A stretch of 64,000 nucleotides of DNA from Roseateles noduli (lineage in GTDB: Bacteria; Pseudomonadota; Gammaproteobacteria; Burkholderiales; Burkholderiaceae_C), in contig NIOE01000002.1 in NCBI GenBank assembly GCA_002205125.1, positions 496,001 through 560,000 of the forward strand, given 5' to 3'. The position numbers and the translations under genes are program-made. Within the stretch, counting starts at the first letter, position 1; each line of letters begins with the position of its first letter. The notes beneath the pieces were generated by a model. It worked only from the letters and a program-made list of their open reading frames with translations. It was not told where the DNA came from and ran no database searches. Shown here piece by piece: positions 36,555 to 45,322 of this stretch.

Positions 36555-37729
36555 TGCACGCTCGCCGTCTTGGTGGCGTCCTTGGTAGCGTCCTTGGTGC
36601 CGGCGCCGGCGTGATTCGTGTCGATCTCGACGACGACGGACAGCCCCGGGCGCAGGCGACCGAGGCGATCGTCCGCGGGATCCAGCTGGATGCGCACCGG
36701 CACGCGCTGGACGATCTTGGTGAAGTTGCCGGTGGCGTTCTCGGCCGGCAGCACACTGAACTGCGAGCCGGTCGCCGGCGCCAGGCTGCCCAGCGTGCCG
36801 TGCAGCACGACGCCGGGCCAGGCGTCGGCGCGGATGTTCACCGGCTGGCCTGTCGTCATGCGGGCGAGCTGGTCTTCCTTGAAGTTCGCGTCGACCCACA
36901 GCCCCTGCGCCGGGACCACCGACAGCAGCGGCGTACCGACGCCGACGTAGGTGCCGAGCCTCGCCTTGCGATTGCCGATGTAGCCGTCGCGCGGCGCGCG
37001 CAGCTCGGTGTAGCCGAGGTTGAGCTGGGCGATGTCGCGCTCCGCGCGCGCCTGGTCGAGGGCGGCCTGCGCCTGGCGCTTCTGCGTCGCGATCACGTCG
37101 AGCTGACGCTCGGCGGCCTGCTGCTCGGCGCGGGCGCGGGCGGATCCGGCCTGCGCGGTCTTGAAGGTGGCTTCGGCGCGCTGGCTGCTTTCCACCGACA
37201 CGGCCGCGCGGCCGACGAGGTCCTTGTAGCGCGCGAAGTCGTCACGGGCGCGTTGCTCTTCGGCGGAGGCGGCGTCGATGCCGGCGCGGGCCTTCGCGAT
37301 CACGGCCTGCTGCAGCGCGGCGGCGGCGCCCAGGTTGGCGATGGCGGCGTCCTGCGCCTCGACAGCGGCGACGGCGCGCTGCAGCGCGGCCTGGTAGTCG
37401 CGGCTGTCGATGCGGGCGAGCAGGCCGCCGGCGTGCACGAACTGGTTGTCGGCGACCGGCAGCTCGGTGATGTAGCCGGTGACCTTCGCGCCGATCACGG
37501 TCACGTCGCCGCCGACGTAGGCGTCGTCGGTTTCCTCATGGAACCGGCCGACCGTCCACCAGTGCGCGCCGTAGGCGGCGACGCCCAGCACGACAGCGGT
37601 CAGCACGGCCCACTTCAACGTGGCGCGGCCCAGGGAGCGGCGGGGCGTCGAGGTCGACGGCGCGGTCGTGGGACCGGCGGGCGCGGCGGCATCGGTGGCG
37701 GCGGGTGCGGAAGGTGTTGAAGCGGTCAT
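36551..37729 (-). CDS. HlyD/EmrA-family efflux membrane-fusion protein
   Basis: A 392-residue periplasmic adaptor. A cytoplasmic Pro/Ala/Thr-rich head, one transmembrane helix (about residues 40-58) and the EmrA hallmark ETDDAYVGGDVTVIGAKVTG are followed by a long helical hairpin (about 100-215). The barrel-sandwich and beta-barrel domains come next (APRDGYIGNRKARLGTYV, VDANFKEDQLARM). It ends with a KDATKDATK repeat tail. It is first in the efflux operon and divergent from the HxlR regulator, with the 193-base shared region holding a long inverted repeat. Confidence 0.94.
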   Translation of the reverse strand: MTASTPSAPAATDAAAPAGPTTAPSTSTPRRSLGRATLKWAVLTAVVLGVAAYGAHWWTVGRFHEETDDAYVGGDVTVIGAKVTGYITELPVADNQFVHAGGLLARIDSRDYQAALQRAVAAVEAQDAAIANLGAAAALQQAVIAKARAGIDAASAEEQRARDDFARYKDLVGRAAVSVESSQRAEATFKTAQAGSARARAEQQAAERQLDVIATQKRQAQAALDQARAERDIAQLNLGYTELRAPRDGYIGNRKARLGTYVGVGTPLLSVVPAQGLWVDANFKEDQLARMTTGQPVNIRADAWPGVVLHGTLGSLAPATGSQFSVLPAENATGNFTKIVQRVPVRIQLDPADDRLGRLRPGLSVVVEIDTNHAGAGTKDATKDATKTASVQ

Positions 37730-37797
37730 GGAAGGACTCCGGCATCGAGGACCCGCCGGTTGGCGAGCGATGGGGCGGACTATAGGAACGTCACTTG

Positions 37798-37860
37798 CAT
37801 CATGGAAGTCACTATGCATGGAATGCACTGTTCCTGATTCGTCAACTAACTTCCATGATG
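37798..37860. promoter_or_regulatory. Long inverted repeat in the hxlR/efflux divergent promoter, candidate HxlR operator
   Basis: CATCATGGAAGT (37798-37809) and its exact reverse complement ACTTCCATGATG (37849-37860) are separated by 39 bases. A related CATGGAATGCACT lies between them and TGAAAGTCAGT follows. The element sits in the AT-richest part of the region between the HlyD start and the HxlR start. Two such half-sites would suit a dimeric winged-helix repressor acting on both promoters. Confidence 0.6.
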
Positions 37861-37922
37861 AAAGTCAGTGAGAATTGCGGGACGGCCCGGATCCCGGCGC
37901 CGATCCCGACAAGGAGACCCCG

Positions 37923-38432
37923 ATGCGCCGCACGAGCTTCGAAGACATGGCCTGTCCGCTGGCGAGGGCGACGGACATGCTGGGCGACAGCTGGAGCGTG
38001 CTGATCCTGCGCGAGGTGTTCTACGGGCACCACCGCTTCGACGAGTTCGTGACGGAGCTGGGCATCGCGTCCAACACGCTGACGCGCCGGCTGGCCGAGC
38101 TGGTGGAGCGGGAGCTGCTGGAGAAGCGGCTCTACAGCGACAAGCCACCGCGCTACGAATACGTGCTGACGCCCAAGGGCCGCGACCTGCGGCCGGTGAT
38201 GCTGGCGCTGCTGACCTGGGGCAACAGGCACGCGCCGCTGAAGAACAAGCCGGTGCGCCTGATCGACACGGAGACCGGCGAGCCGGTGGAGCTCAAGCTC
38301 ATCGACGCCCGCACCGGCAAGGCGATCGGGCCGCAGCACAAGGTGGAGCGCCGCTCGGGGCAGCCGAAGAGGGTGGAGCTGTTCGACTTCGACGGCGCGA
38401 TGCCGGCGACGGCCGCAGGTGCGGCCGAGTAG
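37923..38432 (+). CDS. HxlR-family winged-helix transcriptional regulator
   Basis: A 169-residue regulator. The HxlR domain fills residues 8-105 and starts with the family cysteine (MACPLARATDMLGDSWSVLI). The recognition region is FDEFVTELGIASNTLTRRLA and the wing is RLYSDKPPRYEYVLTPKGRDL. A C-terminal extension of about 60 residues (LIDTETGEPVELKLIDARTG) resembles HxlR members with a small extra beta domain. The conserved Cys may sense oxidants or electrophiles. It probably represses the divergent efflux operon through the inverted repeat upstream. Confidence 0.92.
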   Translation: MRRTSFEDMACPLARATDMLGDSWSVLILREVFYGHHRFDEFVTELGIASNTLTRRLAELVERELLEKRLYSDKPPRYEYVLTPKGRDLRPVMLALLTWGNRHAPLKNKPVRLIDTETGEPVELKLIDARTGKAIGPQHKVERRSGQPKRVELFDFDGAMPATAAGAAE

Positions 38433-38451
38433 GACTGCCCGGCGCTGAGCT

Positions 38452-39099
38452 TCAGCGCTGGACCAACGCGAGCTTCACGCCCAGGCCCACGAACGCCGCG
38501 GCAAAGCCCCGGCGCATCCAACGCAGCACCGGAGGGCGCGTGAGCACGCGGTCTCGCATCGCGGCGGCAAAGACGCCGTACACCGCGAACACCACGTAGG
38601 TCATCGCCATGAAGACGAGGGAGAGCTCGATCATCAGCGGCGTCGGATGAGGCTCGTCGCGGGCGATGAACTGCGGCAGGAAGGCGAGGAAGAAGATCGA
38701 GAGCTTCGGGTTGAGCAGGTTCACGAGGGCGGCGTGGGTGACGATCTCGCGCGCGGAGCGCGGCGGGCGGTCGGCGTCCACCGCGTCCACCGCGTCCACG
38801 GCGAGCGGGCCGCGCTCCTTCAGCGACATCCACGCCATGTAGAGCAGGTAGACGACGCCGACGTATTTCACCGCGTCGAAGGCGAGGGCGCTGGCATGCA
38901 GCAGCGCGGCCAGGCCGGTGATGGCGGCGAGCATGTGCGGGACGATGCCGATCGTGCAGCCGAGGGCGGCGTGGAGCGAGGCGCGCGCGCCGCCCGACAG
39001 GCCGGCGGCCAGCGTCACCAGCGCGCCGGTGCCGGGCGAGGCGACGACGATCAGCGAGGTGATGAGGAACTCGGGATTCGAGAGCGAGGAGAGGGGCAC
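38452..39099 (-). CDS. LysE/RhtB-family amino-acid exporter
   Basis: A 215-residue membrane exporter with about six helices. The family signature near the N-terminus is FLITSLIVVASPGTGALVTL, then GCTIGIVPHMLAAITGLAAL and NLLNPKLSIFFLAFLPQF. A VDAVDAVDAD repeat lies in the central cytoplasmic loop. It faces the HxlR gene convergently, 19 bases apart. The AraC gene upstream on the same strand is the likely local regulator. Substrate unknown. Confidence 0.9.
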   Translation of the reverse strand: MPLSSLSNPEFLITSLIVVASPGTGALVTLAAGLSGGARASLHAALGCTIGIVPHMLAAITGLAALLHASALAFDAVKYVGVVYLLYMAWMSLKERGPLAVDAVDAVDADRPPRSAREIVTHAALVNLLNPKLSIFFLAFLPQFIARDEPHPTPLMIELSLVFMAMTYVVFAVYGVFAAAMRDRVLTRPPVLRWMRRGFAAAFVGLGVKLALVQR

Positions 39100-39219
39100 G
39101 ACGGACCTCGGTGCGGTGAAGGCGGGGAGGTGATCGTCGAGGCGCGTCGAAGGCGCGTCTTGGATGAAATTGCAGGTTGGGTGAGCGGGGCTCAGCGGGG
39201 CTCAGCGGGCTCAGCGCGC

Positions 39220-40026
39220 TCAGCGCAGCGCGGCGGCGTAAGCGCCTGGCGCGATGCCGAAGCAGCGGACGAAGTGGCGCGTCAGGTGGCTCTGATCGAA
39301 GAAGCCGCTGGCGGCGGAGGCGTCCGCGAGCGGCGTTCCGAGCGCGATAAGCCGGCGCGCGTGCTGCAGGCGGCGCTGCACGAGGTAGGCGTGAGGCGGT
39401 AGCCCGGTAGCGCGGGTGAAGCCGCGCAGGAACTGGAAGCGGCTCAGACCGGCCTCGCGCGCGAGTTCCGCGAGGCTGACGGGGGCGGTGAGATCGTCGT
39501 CGAGACGGGAGCGGGCGATCGCGATGCCTGCGGGGATCGCGGGCAGGTCCGCCGCGCGCGGCTGGAGCAGCGACTGCAGCAGCAAGATGAGGGCGCCGTC
39601 GACTTGAAGCGTGTCCGCGGCGTCCAGCGGCGTGGCCGCCATCGCGCGGAAGAGCGCTTCGAAGCGACCGGCGACGCGGTCGTCGTGCAGCGTGGGGAGG
39701 TGGAATTCGACGTCGCCGGAGTTGCGTCCTTCGGCGATGTCGGCGACAAGTCCGCCGACCACATCGGGCGAGAGATACAGCATCCGCCACGCGCGTCCGT
39801 GGTCGCCGAGCGGCAGGCCGTCATGGACCTCGCCCGGGTTGACCGTGATGACGTCGCCGGCGACCGACTGGACCATGCCGCGACCGCTAGCGGTCTTCTG
39901 CGCGCCGCGATCGATGCGGCCGATGCCGAATTCATCGTGCATGTGGCGCGGGAAGGCCTTCGCGCTGTCGGCGCAGACGATGTCGACCCCGGGGAGCGGA
40001 CAAGGCAGGCGGGTGAAGGCAGGCAT
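39220..40026 (-). CDS. AraC-family transcriptional regulator
   Basis: A 268-residue AraC regulator of the type linked to LysE exporters. The sensing cupin occupies about residues 1-100 (FPRHMHDEFGIGRIDRGAQ, GDVITVNPGEVHDGLPLG). The DNA-binding double helix-turn-helix spans about 165-260 (LAELAREAGLSRFQFLRGF, ADASAASGFFDQSHLTRHF), ending RCFGIAPGAYAAALR. I start at the ATG at 40026. It is 120 bases upstream of the LysE gene on the same strand, which suggests local control of that exporter. Confidence 0.9.
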   Translation of the reverse strand: MPAFTRLPCPLPGVDIVCADSAKAFPRHMHDEFGIGRIDRGAQKTASGRGMVQSVAGDVITVNPGEVHDGLPLGDHGRAWRMLYLSPDVVGGLVADIAEGRNSGDVEFHLPTLHDDRVAGRFEALFRAMAATPLDAADTLQVDGALILLLQSLLQPRAADLPAIPAGIAIARSRLDDDLTAPVSLAELAREAGLSRFQFLRGFTRATGLPPHAYLVQRRLQHARRLIALGTPLADASAASGFFDQSHLTRHFVRCFGIAPGAYAAALR

Positions 40027-40116
40027 GGCGCGGCGGGGAGCTTGCCGCGACTCTACCAACCCCCTGCGCGCCACGCGATACGCGGCGCGCCGAGGGCTTC
40101 GTGGCAGCGCTTGATG

Positions 40117-40869
40117 TCAGGGCTTGGTGTCGACGTCGTCGTCGCCGGCGAGGCCGTCGCAGCTGGTCTCCTGGATCGCGCAGATCCGGTTCACCCAGGC
40201 GCGGAAGCGGCCTGGCGGCAGTCCGGTGCGCGCGGAGGCGTCGATCTTCAGCGAACTCCGATCCTTGGCGGGGAAGCGCTGGTCGGCGAACTCCACCTGG
40301 GCCCACTTGCCGGTGCAGTCGGCGAGGCGTGCGGCGTCGACGAGGACGTCGTTGTCGAAGGTCTCGTTGTCGCCGACGCGCAGCACCGTCTTTGCTTTCA
40401 GGTTCGGCTGGGCGCGACCGGTATCGGCCTGCGACTTCACGGTCAGCTTGCTGCCGCTGACCCAGCCTTCGCCCGCGTACATCGGGCGCGCGGGGCGGTC
40501 GGTCAAGGTCTCGTTGTCCTGCGCGTTGCGGATGAGGAACCAGCCGTTGCGCGCGCCGACGACCTCGACCTCGACGCGCACGCCGTAGTTCATCGACGGT
40601 TCGACGAAGGAGGGCGGCAGCTTGCCGAGCACCTTGGCGGTGGCGTTCGGCGCGGCGCGGACGTTGAGTCCGGCGGGATCGGTCTCGGCGACGAAGGCGC
40701 CGAAGTTGCAGGTGCGGGTGGCCGGCTCGGCGGCCGTCGAAGCCGATGGCGTCGCTGCAGCCGAAGCGGTCGGGGCCTTGTCGCCGGTGCCTGCGCAGCT
40801 GGCCAGCGAGGCGAAGCCGGCGGTGGCGAGCAGCAGCGCGGCGTTGCGCAGGAGGTGATCAGTAGCCAT
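40117..40869 (-). CDS. Lipoprotein with bacterial SH3-like domain
   Basis: A 250-residue exported lipoprotein. The signal peptide ends in lipobox LASC (LLLATAGFASLASCAG). An Ala/Thr/Pro-rich linker precedes an SH3b-like domain (about residues 70-160), with LNVRAAPNATAKVLGKLPP and NGWFLIRNAQD and a GEGWVSGSKLTV strand. A second domain (about 165-250) includes CTGKWAQVEF and CAIQETSCDG, whose four cysteines may form disulfides. The start overlaps the end of the upstream YkuD-like gene by 11 bases. It could bind peptidoglycan or act as a partner or immunity protein of that neighbour. Confidence 0.78.
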   Translation of the reverse strand: MATDHLLRNAALLLATAGFASLASCAGTGDKAPTASAAATPSASTAAEPATRTCNFGAFVAETDPAGLNVRAAPNATAKVLGKLPPSFVEPSMNYGVRVEVEVVGARNGWFLIRNAQDNETLTDRPARPMYAGEGWVSGSKLTVKSQADTGRAQPNLKAKTVLRVGDNETFDNDVLVDAARLADCTGKWAQVEFADQRFPAKDRSSLKIDASARTGLPPGRFRAWVNRICAIQETSCDGLAGDDDVDTKP

Positions 40870-41806
40870 CGACGAGGACATAGTGGAACGACGACATCTG
40901 GCCCATGGAGGCCAGGAAGCGCGGATAGACATCGTTGGGGATGGTCTGGCAGCCGGCGGACCAGGTGTTGCCTGACGCCTGGGTGCCGCCGCGGTGGATG
41001 TACATCGTCGTGCCGACGGTGGTCGGGTCGATGCGGTTCGGGTCGAGGGCGTTGAAGCGGCCGTCGCCGTCGGTGTCGCGTTCGGCGGTCTGGGTGCGGG
41101 TGGCCTGGAAGGCGCGGGCCTTCAGGTGGCCCTTCGGTTTCTCGCCGAAGAAGTAGGTGCCGGCGCGCAGGCGGCCGACTTCCTTGATGCCGTCGCCGTT
41201 CATGTCGAAGCCTTCGGCGTGCTTGTAGATCACGTCGTTGTAGCGCGCGTCGACGCGGCCGGTGCCCTTGGGCGCGGCGCGTTGCGAGTACTGGGCGCCG
41301 GGTTCGGTGCAGGCGGGGAAGACGCGGGCGGTGCGCAGGCCGTCGCCGCCGTTGAGCACGACGATGTGGTCGTCGTAGACGCCGCGGCCGCGGTTGGCCA
41401 GGGTGGAGGTCTCGCGGCGCAGGCCGACGAGGATCATGCGACCCTGCTTGAGCGCGTTGATGGCGGCCGCGGTGCCGCGTTGCAGGACGATGCCCGCGCA
41501 GTAGGCATAGGTCTGGCGGGTGGTGAGCAGCGGGAGTTGCGGGACGTACGGTGCACGCATCCGGTCGCTGTCCCAGTCCGCCAGCAACGCGGTGCCGGAG
41601 GACGAGCCGCCGAGCGCGGACTTCGCGCGCCAGCTCAGCTGCGAGGCGGCCAATCGGGCGCCGGTGGCGCGCTGGACGGGGGAGAGCGCGACGGTGTCGG
41701 CGCGCCACTGGCTGAGCGCTTCATCGGGGGCGGCCGCGGCCCGGTCGGCGAAGGTGCGCGCGGCGGATTCGATGTCCGGATCGTAGGGATTGAGGCTCGT
41801 GGTCAT
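40859..41806 (-). CDS. YkuD-like (L,D-transpeptidase-type) protein with EF-hand-like loops, no signal peptide
   Basis: A 315-residue protein starting at the ATG at 41806. The C-terminal region (about residues 165-315) has TTMYIHRGGTQ followed by NTWSAGCQTIPNDVY. This resembles the His...Ser-x-Gly-Cys active site of YkuD L,D-transpeptidases, with Cys as nucleophile. Two calcium-loop-like segments lie just before it (DMNGDGIKE and DTDGDGRFNALDPN). The N-terminal 120 residues are helical and unrecognised. No export signal is visible although the likely substrate is cell wall, so export may be by a specialised route such as type VI secretion. That is speculative. Its stop overlaps the lipoprotein start. 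Confidence 0.65.
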   Translation of the reverse strand: MTTSLNPYDPDIESAARTFADRAAAAPDEALSQWRADTVALSPVQRATGARLAASQLSWRAKSALGGSSSGTALLADWDSDRMRAPYVPQLPLLTTRQTYAYCAGIVLQRGTAAAINALKQGRMILVGLRRETSTLANRGRGVYDDHIVVLNGGDGLRTARVFPACTEPGAQYSQRAAPKGTGRVDARYNDVIYKHAEGFDMNGDGIKEVGRLRAGTYFFGEKPKGHLKARAFQATRTQTAERDTDGDGRFNALDPNRIDPTTVGTTMYIHRGGTQASGNTWSAGCQTIPNDVYPRFLASMGQMSSFHYVLVDGY

Positions 41807-42001
41807 GGAACTCCCGTGGCTCGCGAAGACGGTATCGGCGAGGGGACATTCTGTGCACGGACGCCGGCAGGGGAATGGACGAAGGTCATCTGCCGCGGGC
41901 ATGGCGGGGAGGGCGATACATCGGGAAACACTCATGGCCCGTCGCCCCGCCACCGCAGAAGGCAGATCCAGCCTGCGCCGATCCGGCTGTTTGTTGGGCG
42001 C

Positions 42002-42472
42002 TCAGAACATCGTGTTCTTGTTCGCCGCCTTCTCCGGAACATCCTGCACCACATCCCAGTGCTCGACGATCCTGCCGTCCGCGACGCGGAAGATGTCGAC
42101 CACGGCCTGACCGCGGTCGGTCGGCTCGACCTTGAAGTGGACATGCAGATAGACCAGGTCCCCGGACGTGGCGCTGCGGACGATGCGGGACGTCGACGTC
42201 GGGTGCTCCTTGAAGAACCCGCTGAAGTAGGACACGAACGGCGCCTTGCCGTCCGGCACGTCGGGGTTGTGCTGGCGGTAGCTGTCCGCGACAACGCGCG
42301 CCGAAGCGATGTCGTGCCTGTTGAAGAAGCGGTCGTAGAAATCGACCACCAACGCGCGGTTGGCCTCTTCCTGCTTGAGGTCGCGCGCCTGCGGCGGCGC
42401 CGCGTGCACTGCACTGGAAAGGGCGATCAGACTGGCAAAAAAGAAGGGAAGCGCGTGGAAGAACTTGTGCAT
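42002..42472 (-). CDS. Exported SnoaL/NTF2-like protein
   Basis: A 156-residue secreted protein of the SnoaL-like polyketide-cyclase fold. The signal peptide is MHKFFHALPFFFASLIALSS, cut near AVHA-AP. The NTF2-like core reads ALVVDFYDRFFNRHDIASAR, YRQHNPDVPDGKAPFVSYF, YLHVHFKVEPTDRGQAVVDI, and VEHWDVVQDVPEKAANKNTM at the end. Family members include small-molecule cyclases and binding proteins; the actual substrate is unknown. It appears monocistronic. Confidence 0.85.
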   Translation of the reverse strand: MHKFFHALPFFFASLIALSSAVHAAPPQARDLKQEEANRALVVDFYDRFFNRHDIASARVVADSYRQHNPDVPDGKAPFVSYFSGFFKEHPTSTSRIVRSATSGDLVYLHVHFKVEPTDRGQAVVDIFRVADGRIVEHWDVVQDVPEKAANKNTMF

Positions 42473-42649
42473 CGTCGGGTCCGTATTGGCTTGTTGAAGT
42501 CGACGCTGGCGTGAGGCTGGCACCTTTGGGGGATCGTAGTCGCTCCACAGAGTGAGAGTGGAGCGCAATCTCCTTCTGATCCGGCACCTCGGTGCTCCGC
42601 GTCTATCCACGTGACCGGCGTTGAACGCCGGGCCGCCTCCGAGAGCGTT

Positions 42650-44308
42650 TCAGAGGCCGCCGACGAAGTCGTCCATCTGGAACGCCACGCAGAGCGTGTG
42701 GGTGGCCTTGCTGCTCTTGCTGAATTTGAGGATGAGCTTCACCACTTCCGAGTTCTCATGGCAGCTGCCCCGCTGGACGCCCGCGAAGCGGTGCTTCTTG
42801 TCGCCCAGCGCGACCAGCATGTCCACGGTGTTCTGCGCCGGCACCAGCGTGTCCGTGCTGAAGTGGTACAGCCGCACCTGAGCCTGCGGCAGGTCGTAGA
42901 CCTGGGATCCGGTGACCAGGCTGTTCGCGCCGAGTTGGCGGACGAAGTCCTTGACCTTGCCGTCCTTGTAGTCGGCGAGGAAGGACGGGAGGAACTTGCC
43001 GTCGGCGTCGAAGACGATCTTCGGATCGAAGGCGTAGTTGCCATAGGCCTGGAAACTCGTCATGACGTCGCGGGTGTGGCTGGGCAGGAAGTCCAGGTTC
43101 TCGTTGCTCGCGTAGGCGTCGCGGGCGGCACCTGCGGCGGTCAGCAGCGCACCGTGGAAGGTCCGGTAGACGTCATAGGGGCCGTCCGCCGCGGAGACGA
43201 CGCGGACCGTGCCTTCCCGGGCCAGGTAGGGCAGTGACGCGATGGTCGAAAACGCGCCTTGCGATCCGCCGAACAGGCGCAGGTCCGTGCTGAGGGCGGA
43301 CTGGTATCGCTGCTGGACATACGTCCGGGCGGCGCGCAACAGGTCCTGGGTCTGGCCGGCCGCGTCAGGGGCCACCAGGTAGGCCTGCGGCAGCGCTTTC
43401 GAGTCGCCCAGGCCGATCAGGTCGGGGGCCAGGAAGAGATGTCCCTTCCCCGCGGCGATCAGGCCGGGGACGCCCATCGGCGTGGCGCCGGAGGAGGGCG
43501 CGTCCGAGCCGCTGTCGGTGGCGCCTCGCTGTCCGATGATGACCGGCATGCCGTTGAAATCGACGGCTCGACCGCCGGGCGACTGCTCGGGCGCGATCAT
43601 CAGCGCGCTCAGCGTCACCGGGTTGCCGCGTGCATCGGCGCTGCGGTAGGTGACCTTGCTGATGGCGGCACCGTAGCGGGCGTCCGGCCTGGCGATGTTG
43701 GGCAGTTCCAGGCGCAGCGCCGTCTCGAACAGGAACTTCTTGACGTCGTTGCCCTTGGCAATGGCGTCTGCGAAGGCATCGAGCACGCCGTTGATGTCGC
43801 CCTGGCCGAGGTGCGCGGCATTGGGCAGCGACGGCAGTTGCAAGGCTTGATCGGTGACCGACACGATGGCGCCGCGTCGCTCGCTGCCGGTCTTGAATGT
43901 GGAGACGGTCTTGCCGTTCCAGCGCAGGCCGTAGATCGCGCCGGGTTTGAGCGCGGAGGCGGCTTCGATGGTGCGTGTGCCGACGAAGCCGCCCTGAGGA
44001 TTGGGCCACTCGTTGCTGGCGACGACGTTGGCGGTGACCGGCGACTGGCCGTCGTCCTGCAGGGTGAGGTCGCCGCAGCCCCCGGCCGTGGGCGCGGTGT
44101 AGACGATGGTCATGAGCGGATCGACGAAGGTCTGCTTGATCGCGTCGTCCGGCGTGACGCGCAGGACGCTGCAGGCGACCGTGGGATCCGGGACGGGGAT
44201 CAAGGTGCTGGACGGTGCTGCGTCGGCGTCCGGCGACCTCCCGCCGCAGGCGGCGACGAGCGCGCAGGCGGCGAGCGTGGAAAGCAGGGAAGGAGGGTGG
44301 AAGCGCAT
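42650..44308 (-). CDS. Secreted alpha/beta-hydrolase lipoprotein (lipase/esterase-like)
   Basis: A 552-residue lipoprotein (lipobox VAAC in TLAACALVAACGGR). An N-terminal domain of about 130 residues is followed by an alpha/beta-hydrolase. Substrate-side segments are NGMPVIIGQRGATDSGSDAP and LFLAPDLIGLGDSKALPQAY. The nucleophile serine is in RLFGGSQGAFSTIASL, a likely acid Asp is in FSTDTLVPAQNT, and a likely His is in GSCHENSEV. This resembles secretory lipases and prolyl-peptidase-like esterases. It is placed on the outer or inner membrane by its lipid anchor. The upstream 203 bases separate it from the divergent membrane-protein gene. Confidence 0.82.
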   Translation of the reverse strand: MRFHPPSLLSTLAACALVAACGGRSPDADAAPSSTLIPVPDPTVACSVLRVTPDDAIKQTFVDPLMTIVYTAPTAGGCGDLTLQDDGQSPVTANVVASNEWPNPQGGFVGTRTIEAASALKPGAIYGLRWNGKTVSTFKTGSERRGAIVSVTDQALQLPSLPNAAHLGQGDINGVLDAFADAIAKGNDVKKFLFETALRLELPNIARPDARYGAAISKVTYRSADARGNPVTLSALMIAPEQSPGGRAVDFNGMPVIIGQRGATDSGSDAPSSGATPMGVPGLIAAGKGHLFLAPDLIGLGDSKALPQAYLVAPDAAGQTQDLLRAARTYVQQRYQSALSTDLRLFGGSQGAFSTIASLPYLAREGTVRVVSAADGPYDVYRTFHGALLTAAGAARDAYASNENLDFLPSHTRDVMTSFQAYGNYAFDPKIVFDADGKFLPSFLADYKDGKVKDFVRQLGANSLVTGSQVYDLPQAQVRLYHFSTDTLVPAQNTVDMLVALGDKKHRFAGVQRGSCHENSEVVKLILKFSKSSKATHTLCVAFQMDDFVGGL

Positions 44309-44511
44309 GGGGCTCGGCTTGAAAAGGGAAGGCCTCCATCGTCGATTTCTGTTCTGTTCCGCTCAATGACGCCAACTGGTGGAGCGAGGAAGGTCGACAG
44401 ACTGGTTCGGGGGTGTGACCCACTTGAATGCGGGGGGTGGACGCGCGCGGCGATCGGACGCCGGACACGCGTCATCGAGGGGCGCGGCAGCTTATGTAGA
44501 CTGCAACTCCG

Positions 44512-45297
44512 ATGAATCCGCCGGCCCGCTTCCCGATCGCAACGCCTGACCCCGGCATGGAGGCCGTGTCTCGCGCCTTTTCGACGACCCCGCGTTACGA
44601 CCGGCTCGACGCGTTGCGCGGGCTGGCGATGGTCTGGATGACCGTCTTCCACTTCTGCTTCGACCTGAGCTACTTCAAGGTCATCGTGGAGGACTTCTAT
44701 CGCGACCCGTTCTGGACCTGGCAGCGCAGCTTCATCGTCAGCCTGTTCCTGCTGTGCGCCGGCATGGGCCAGGCGGTGGCGCTGGCGCAGGGCCAGACGG
44801 CCTACCGCTTCTGGCGCCGCTGGGGTCAGGTCATGGCGTGCGCGCTGCTGGTGTCGATCGGCTCGTGGTTCATGTACCCGCGCTCCTTCATCAGCTTCGG
44901 CGTGCTGCACGGCATGGCGCTGATGCTGATCCTGGTGCGCTTCGGCTTCTCCAGACTGCCCACGGTCGCGCTGTGGGGACTGGGCGCGGTCGCGGTCGCG
45001 CTGCCGTTCTTCATCGCGCATCCCTTCTTCGACACCCGCACCACGAACTGGGTCGGCCTGGTCACGCGCAAGCCGCTGACGGAGGACTTCGTTCCCATCC
45101 TCCCGTGGCTGGGTCCGATGCTGTGGGGCTGCGCGCTCATGCGCATCGAGGCGGTGCGCGCCTGGATGCAGCGTCCACTGCTGCCGGGCGTCCGACCGCT
45201 GTCGGTGATGGGACGGTGGTCGCTGTCGTACTACATGGTCCACCAGCCGGTGATGCTGGGCGCGCTGATGGCGGCGAGACACTTCGGCTGGCTGTGA
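44512..45297 (+). CDS. DUF1624/heparan-alpha-glucosaminide acetyltransferase-like membrane protein
   Basis: A 261-residue polytopic protein with about seven helices. The N-terminal signature [20 protein letters not shown], followed by FDLSYF, is typical of the DUF1624/HGSNAT-type acyltransferase family. The catalytic-type His is in [10 protein letters not shown] and a second is in [13 protein letters not shown]. It ends with [16 protein letters not shown]. It probably transfers acyl groups across the inner membrane; the acceptor is unknown. It is 25 bases upstream of rlmB on the same strand. Confidence 0.85.
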   Translation: MNPPARFPIATPDPGMEAVSRAFSTTPRYDRLDALRGLAMVWMTVFHFCFDLSYFKVIVEDFYRDPFWTWQRSFIVSLFLLCAGMGQAVALAQGQTAYRFWRRWGQVMACALLVSIGSWFMYPRSFISFGVLHGMALMLILVRFGFSRLPTVALWGLGAVAVALPFFIAHPFFDTRTTNWVGLVTRKPLTEDFVPILPWLGPMLWGCALMRIEAVRAWMQRPLLPGVRPLSVMGRWSLSYYMVHQPVMLGALMAARHFGWL

Positions 45298-45322
45298 CGG
45301 CGGGTGCGCGACAATCGCGCCC

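Noticed and set aside
38153-39790. A long minus-strand frame covering the HxlR, LysE and AraC genes
   Set aside because: Its Arg/Ala-rich translation has no domains and runs across three well-supported genes.
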